From Aldehydirespirator sp965219165 (GTDB lineage: Bacteria > Actinomycetota > Acidimicrobiia > Acidimicrobiales > Aldehydirespiratoraceae): 64,000 nucleotides of DNA. The notes under the pieces were generated by a model. The model saw nothing but the letters and a program-made list of their open reading frames with translations. It did no database searches and had not been told where the DNA came from. The stretch spans positions 3,658,001 through 3,722,000 of the forward strand of contig CBDCMW010000002.1 of NCBI GenBank assembly GCA_965219165.1. Direction: 5' to 3'. Below, piece after piece: positions 61,947 to 64,000 of the stretch; the first letter of the stretch is position 1, and the number at the start of each line of letters is the position of its first letter. A program made the position numbers and the translations under genes.

Positions 61947-63050
61947 CTAGACCCCGGGCGGCAACTCGATGGATCCGTCGTTGATACCGGCCAGGAGGTC
62001 GGCAACCGTGGCCTCCAGGTCCGCGGAGGCGTAGTCGGGGCAGAGCACGAATGACTGGATGCTCGGGTCCTCGACTCCCCACAGAGTGAGGTCGGTCGGC
62101 ATGGAGCCAGCCAGGAACGCCGACACCATCGTGTCGACCTGAGCGAGGGAACTCAGCGTCGCCGTGCCCACCAGCTGGGTCGAGCGACCGCACTGCGGGA
62201 AGATGACGCTGAAGATCTTGACGTCTTCGCCGCTCTCGTCGACCGCCTGGAGCACTCCCTCAAGTCCGGAGTTCACGAAGGCGAAGAGGACATCCGCGCC
62301 GGCCGCGATCTGGGCGGCTGCAGCTTCCTTCGCGCCAGCCACGTCCTCGAAGTCGCCGACGACGGTGGAGACGGTCTCGATCTCGGGGTTCACAGAGGTG
62401 GCCCCGCCCGAGAACGCATCAGCCGACTGGGTTGTGGGCGGGATCTCAAGCCCACCGATGAATCCGACCTTGTTGGTCTGCGTGAGGTCGGCGGCGATCA
62501 CACCGGCGGGATAGGCGGGCACGCCCTGGCGGACGATGTAGATGTGAAGATTGGGGTCGTCGGTGGCCTGCCCGTTGACGATCGCGAACTCGACCTCGGG
62601 GAACTCGGGCGCCACGATCGTGCCAGCCTCGGCGAACTGGGCGCCGACGCCTATGACGAGATCGTTCGTCGCCGCGAGATTGCGCAGGGCGTCAACCGTT
62701 TGCTCCGGGTCGCCGGCGTTGTCCTGCACGGCGATCGTCAATCCGTAGGCCTGCTCCGCCGCAAGCAGCCCGTCGTAGTAGGACTGACTGAACCCACCGT
62801 CATTCCTTGCGGTAGGCAGAGCGAGGCCGACCGTCGGCGGCTCTTCAGCCGGCTCCTCCACGGCGGGTTCCTCTACGGCGGGTTCCTCTACGGCGGGTTC
62901 CTCTACGGCGGGTTCCTCTGCGGCCGTTGTTGCGGCCGGGGCCGATTCGTCGTCGGCAACTTCGCTGTCGCCGCCGTCGTCACCGCAGGACGCTGCGACC
63001 AGAGCGAAGGCGAGGAGCAGCGGAAGAAGTCTGAGTGCTCGAGTTGACAC
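61947..63050 (-). CDS. BMP-family lipoprotein receptor of the importer
   Basis: GTG 63050 behind GGAGGGA gives 367 residues; the frame further upstream lies in the promoter. The signal peptide ends in the lipobox LVAASC. An acidic linker with the repeated AVEEP unit (15-base repeats, four to five copies around 62855-62920) precedes the BMP fold: VGLALPTARNDGGFSQSYYD, NDLVIGVGAQFAEAGTIVAP, KVGFIGGLEIP, ADVLFAFVNSGLEGVLQAVD and RSTQLVGTATLSSLAQVD. BMP receptors mostly bind nucleosides and purines. First gene of the seven-gene operon. Confidence 0.9.
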   Translation of the reverse strand: MSTRALRLLPLLLAFALVAASCGDDGGDSEVADDESAPAATTAAEEPAVEEPAVEEPAVEEPAVEEPAEEPPTVGLALPTARNDGGFSQSYYDGLLAAEQAYGLTIAVQDNAGDPEQTVDALRNLAATNDLVIGVGAQFAEAGTIVAPEFPEVEFAIVNGQATDDPNLHIYIVRQGVPAYPAGVIAADLTQTNKVGFIGGLEIPPTTQSADAFSGGATSVNPEIETVSTVVGDFEDVAGAKEAAAAQIAAGADVLFAFVNSGLEGVLQAVDESGEDVKIFSVIFPQCGRSTQLVGTATLSSLAQVDTMVSAFLAGSMPTDLTLWGVEDPSIQSFVLCPDYASADLEATVADLLAGINDGSIELPPGV

Positions 63051-63230
63051 GATCCCTCCAAGCGTGTGCTTGTTTGATATTTGTAAGACTTGACAGTAGC
63101 AGTAGAAGCTGAGCCGGTCAAGGGCCCAGTAGTTGATGAACAGTAAATACCTGTTCAATAGCAATATCTTGAGAAGTTGCTACTAAGGCTGATAGGTACA
63201 ATCGGATCTTGAGTTTACTAGCATTAAACC
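63051..63230 (-). promoter_or_regulatory. AT-rich promoter region of the seven-gene operon
   Basis: The 180 bases upstream of the receptor start are markedly AT-rich (TGATGAACAGTAAATACCTG, TTGATATTTGTAAGACTTGA). GAACAGTAAATACCTGTTC at 63136-63154 is an inverted repeat with arms GAACAG/CTGTTC, a possible site for the XRE-cupin regulator. From 63231 to 63525 I see no gene, only two minus-strand scars with related ends (ARPPLDGLTAAT and ARPPLEGLLSAS). Confidence 0.5.
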
Positions 63231-63525
63231 AGCGTCCCACGCCGCAGTGCATGGACAGCGGGGCTGAGCCCAGCGAGGAGACTGCGTCTCAGGAGGCGCT
63301 GAGCAGCCCTTCGAGGGGCGGGCGCGCGTCTCCAAGCCCATCGATGACCACCAGCCGAGTCGCCGGAGCCTCGACACGCTTGATGACTGTGGCAATCTGG
63401 GCGAGTAGGTGGTCGCGCAACAGGGAGCGCCCTCAGGTGGCCGCAGTCAGCCCGTCCAGGGGTGGACGGGCTTCAAGGACCCTGACACCGCGTCGAGGAT
63501 CGGCGCCGCGCTGGCCCTGCGGCAC

Positions 63526-64000
63526 CTAGGCGAGGTTCTCGGTAGCGAGGTCTTGGACGCTTGCGCCGGTGGTGTGGCGGAGTTGGTGTTTGTTGACCTT
63601 GTGGGTGTCGCCCTTGGGGAGCTCGTCCAGGATCTCCAGGTAGCGGGGCTGGCAGAAGTCGGGGAGGGTGGCCTGGCAGTGGCGTTGCAGGGCGGCCGGG
63701 TCGATGCTTTGGCCGGCCGCGGCAGCCACTACCAGCTTCACCTCCTCCTCGCCCAGTTCGGACGGCACTCCGACCGCGGCGCACTCGGCCACCGCGTCCA
63801 GCTCGCACACCGCCCGCTCGACCTCGGTGGAGGAGATCATCTCCCCCCGGCGGCGGATAGCGTCGGCGGCTCGGTCGACCCAGCGGATGTAGCCGTCGGT
63901 CTCGATGGTGGCCAGGTCGCCGGTGTGGAACCACAGGTTGCGGAACGCGGCCAGCGTGGCCTCGGGCTGGCGGTGGTACCCGGTCATCATCACCCCCGGC
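63526..64000 (-). CDS. AMP-dependent acyl-CoA synthetase, C-terminal part (5' partial)
   Basis: The frame runs off the right edge. It covers the end of the adenylating core (GVMMTGYHRQPEATLAAFRN), the hinge WFHTGDLATIETDGYIRWVD, and the C-terminal lid with RRRGEMISSTEVERAVCELD, VAECAAVGVPSELGEEEVKL and the catalytic-lysine strand LPKGDTHKVNKHQLRH. The GD hinge and lid resemble crotonobetaine/long-chain acyl-CoA ligases. The lid lysine appears in THKVNK. Substrate cannot be told without the core. It is on the same strand as the importer operon but separated by 475 bases. Confidence 0.88.
   Translation of the reverse strand, partial: PGVMMTGYHRQPEATLAAFRNLWFHTGDLATIETDGYIRWVDRAADAIRRRGEMISSTEVERAVCELDAVAECAAVGVPSELGEEEVKLVVAAAAGQSIDPAALQRHCQATLPDFCQPRYLEILDELPKGDTHKVNKHQLRHTTGASVQDLATENLA

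Overview
The window is GC-rich bacterial DNA with many GTG starts, 1-4 base gene overlaps and a tRNA-Ser(CGA) with encoded CCA. A complete actinobacterial-style Tad/Flp pilus cluster, a folded xseA-xseB-polyprenyl synthase operon and Preiss-Handler NAD salvage genes suggest an uncultured member of the Actinomycetota, possibly Acidimicrobiia. The phylum is an inference from gene content and style; no rRNA or marker tree is available here.

Left part (1-13 kb). The window opens inside a UvrD-type helicase module, probably the C-terminal part of a RecQ-UvrD fusion. A patchwork of accessory genes follows: a small winged-helix protein, a nucleotidyltransferase pair, an integrase fragment and a transposase remnant. 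A housekeeping island (membrane beta-propeller-like protein, DM13 protein, class IV aminotransferase, tRNA adenosine deaminase, tRNA-Ser) comes next. After it lie a repeat-rich, nearly gene-free stretch and a HicA-HicB-DUF6941 operon.

Mobile block (13-22.6 kb). An ISL3-type element of 5070 bp has 30-bp perfect terminal inverted repeats and an 8-bp target duplication. Besides the ISL3 transposase it carries a Tn554-like TnpA-TnpB-TnpC recombinase module. It has split a DUF2510/PH-domain gene whose frame is restored exactly when the element is removed. Next to it, an IS21 element (6-bp duplication, frameshifted istA, intact istB) sits inside an IS3-family remnant, which itself cuts a membrane-protein gene.

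Centre (22.6-42 kb). A prepilin peptidase is divergent from cpaB-tadZ-cpaF-tadB-tadC-pilin-three TadE/G-like genes and a large LysM/proline-repeat protein. These are directly followed, in the same direction, by an ABC import system with two unrelated binding proteins, two permeases and one ATPase. A one-piece histidine kinase/receiver/winged-helix protein, whose receiver has Asn in place of the phospho-accepting Asp, faces them.

Right part (42-64 kb). IS and LuxR remnants lead to a 1-Cys peroxiredoxin, an enolase-superfamily dehydratase, a nicotinate phosphoribosyltransferase-nicotinamidase fusion, an ABC exporter and xseA-xseB. Two tandem 12-codon micro-ORFs then lead into a polyprenyl diphosphate synthase. 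A DUF4143 ATPase follows behind a 26-bp perfect palindrome. The last large unit is a seven-gene minus-strand operon: a BMP-family binding protein, a GcvT/LigM-like demethylase, an ATPase, two permeases, an XRE-cupin regulator and a second, AT-richer GcvT-like protein. It looks like an uptake and folate-dependent demethylation system for an unknown methylated substrate. The window ends inside an acyl-CoA ligase gene.
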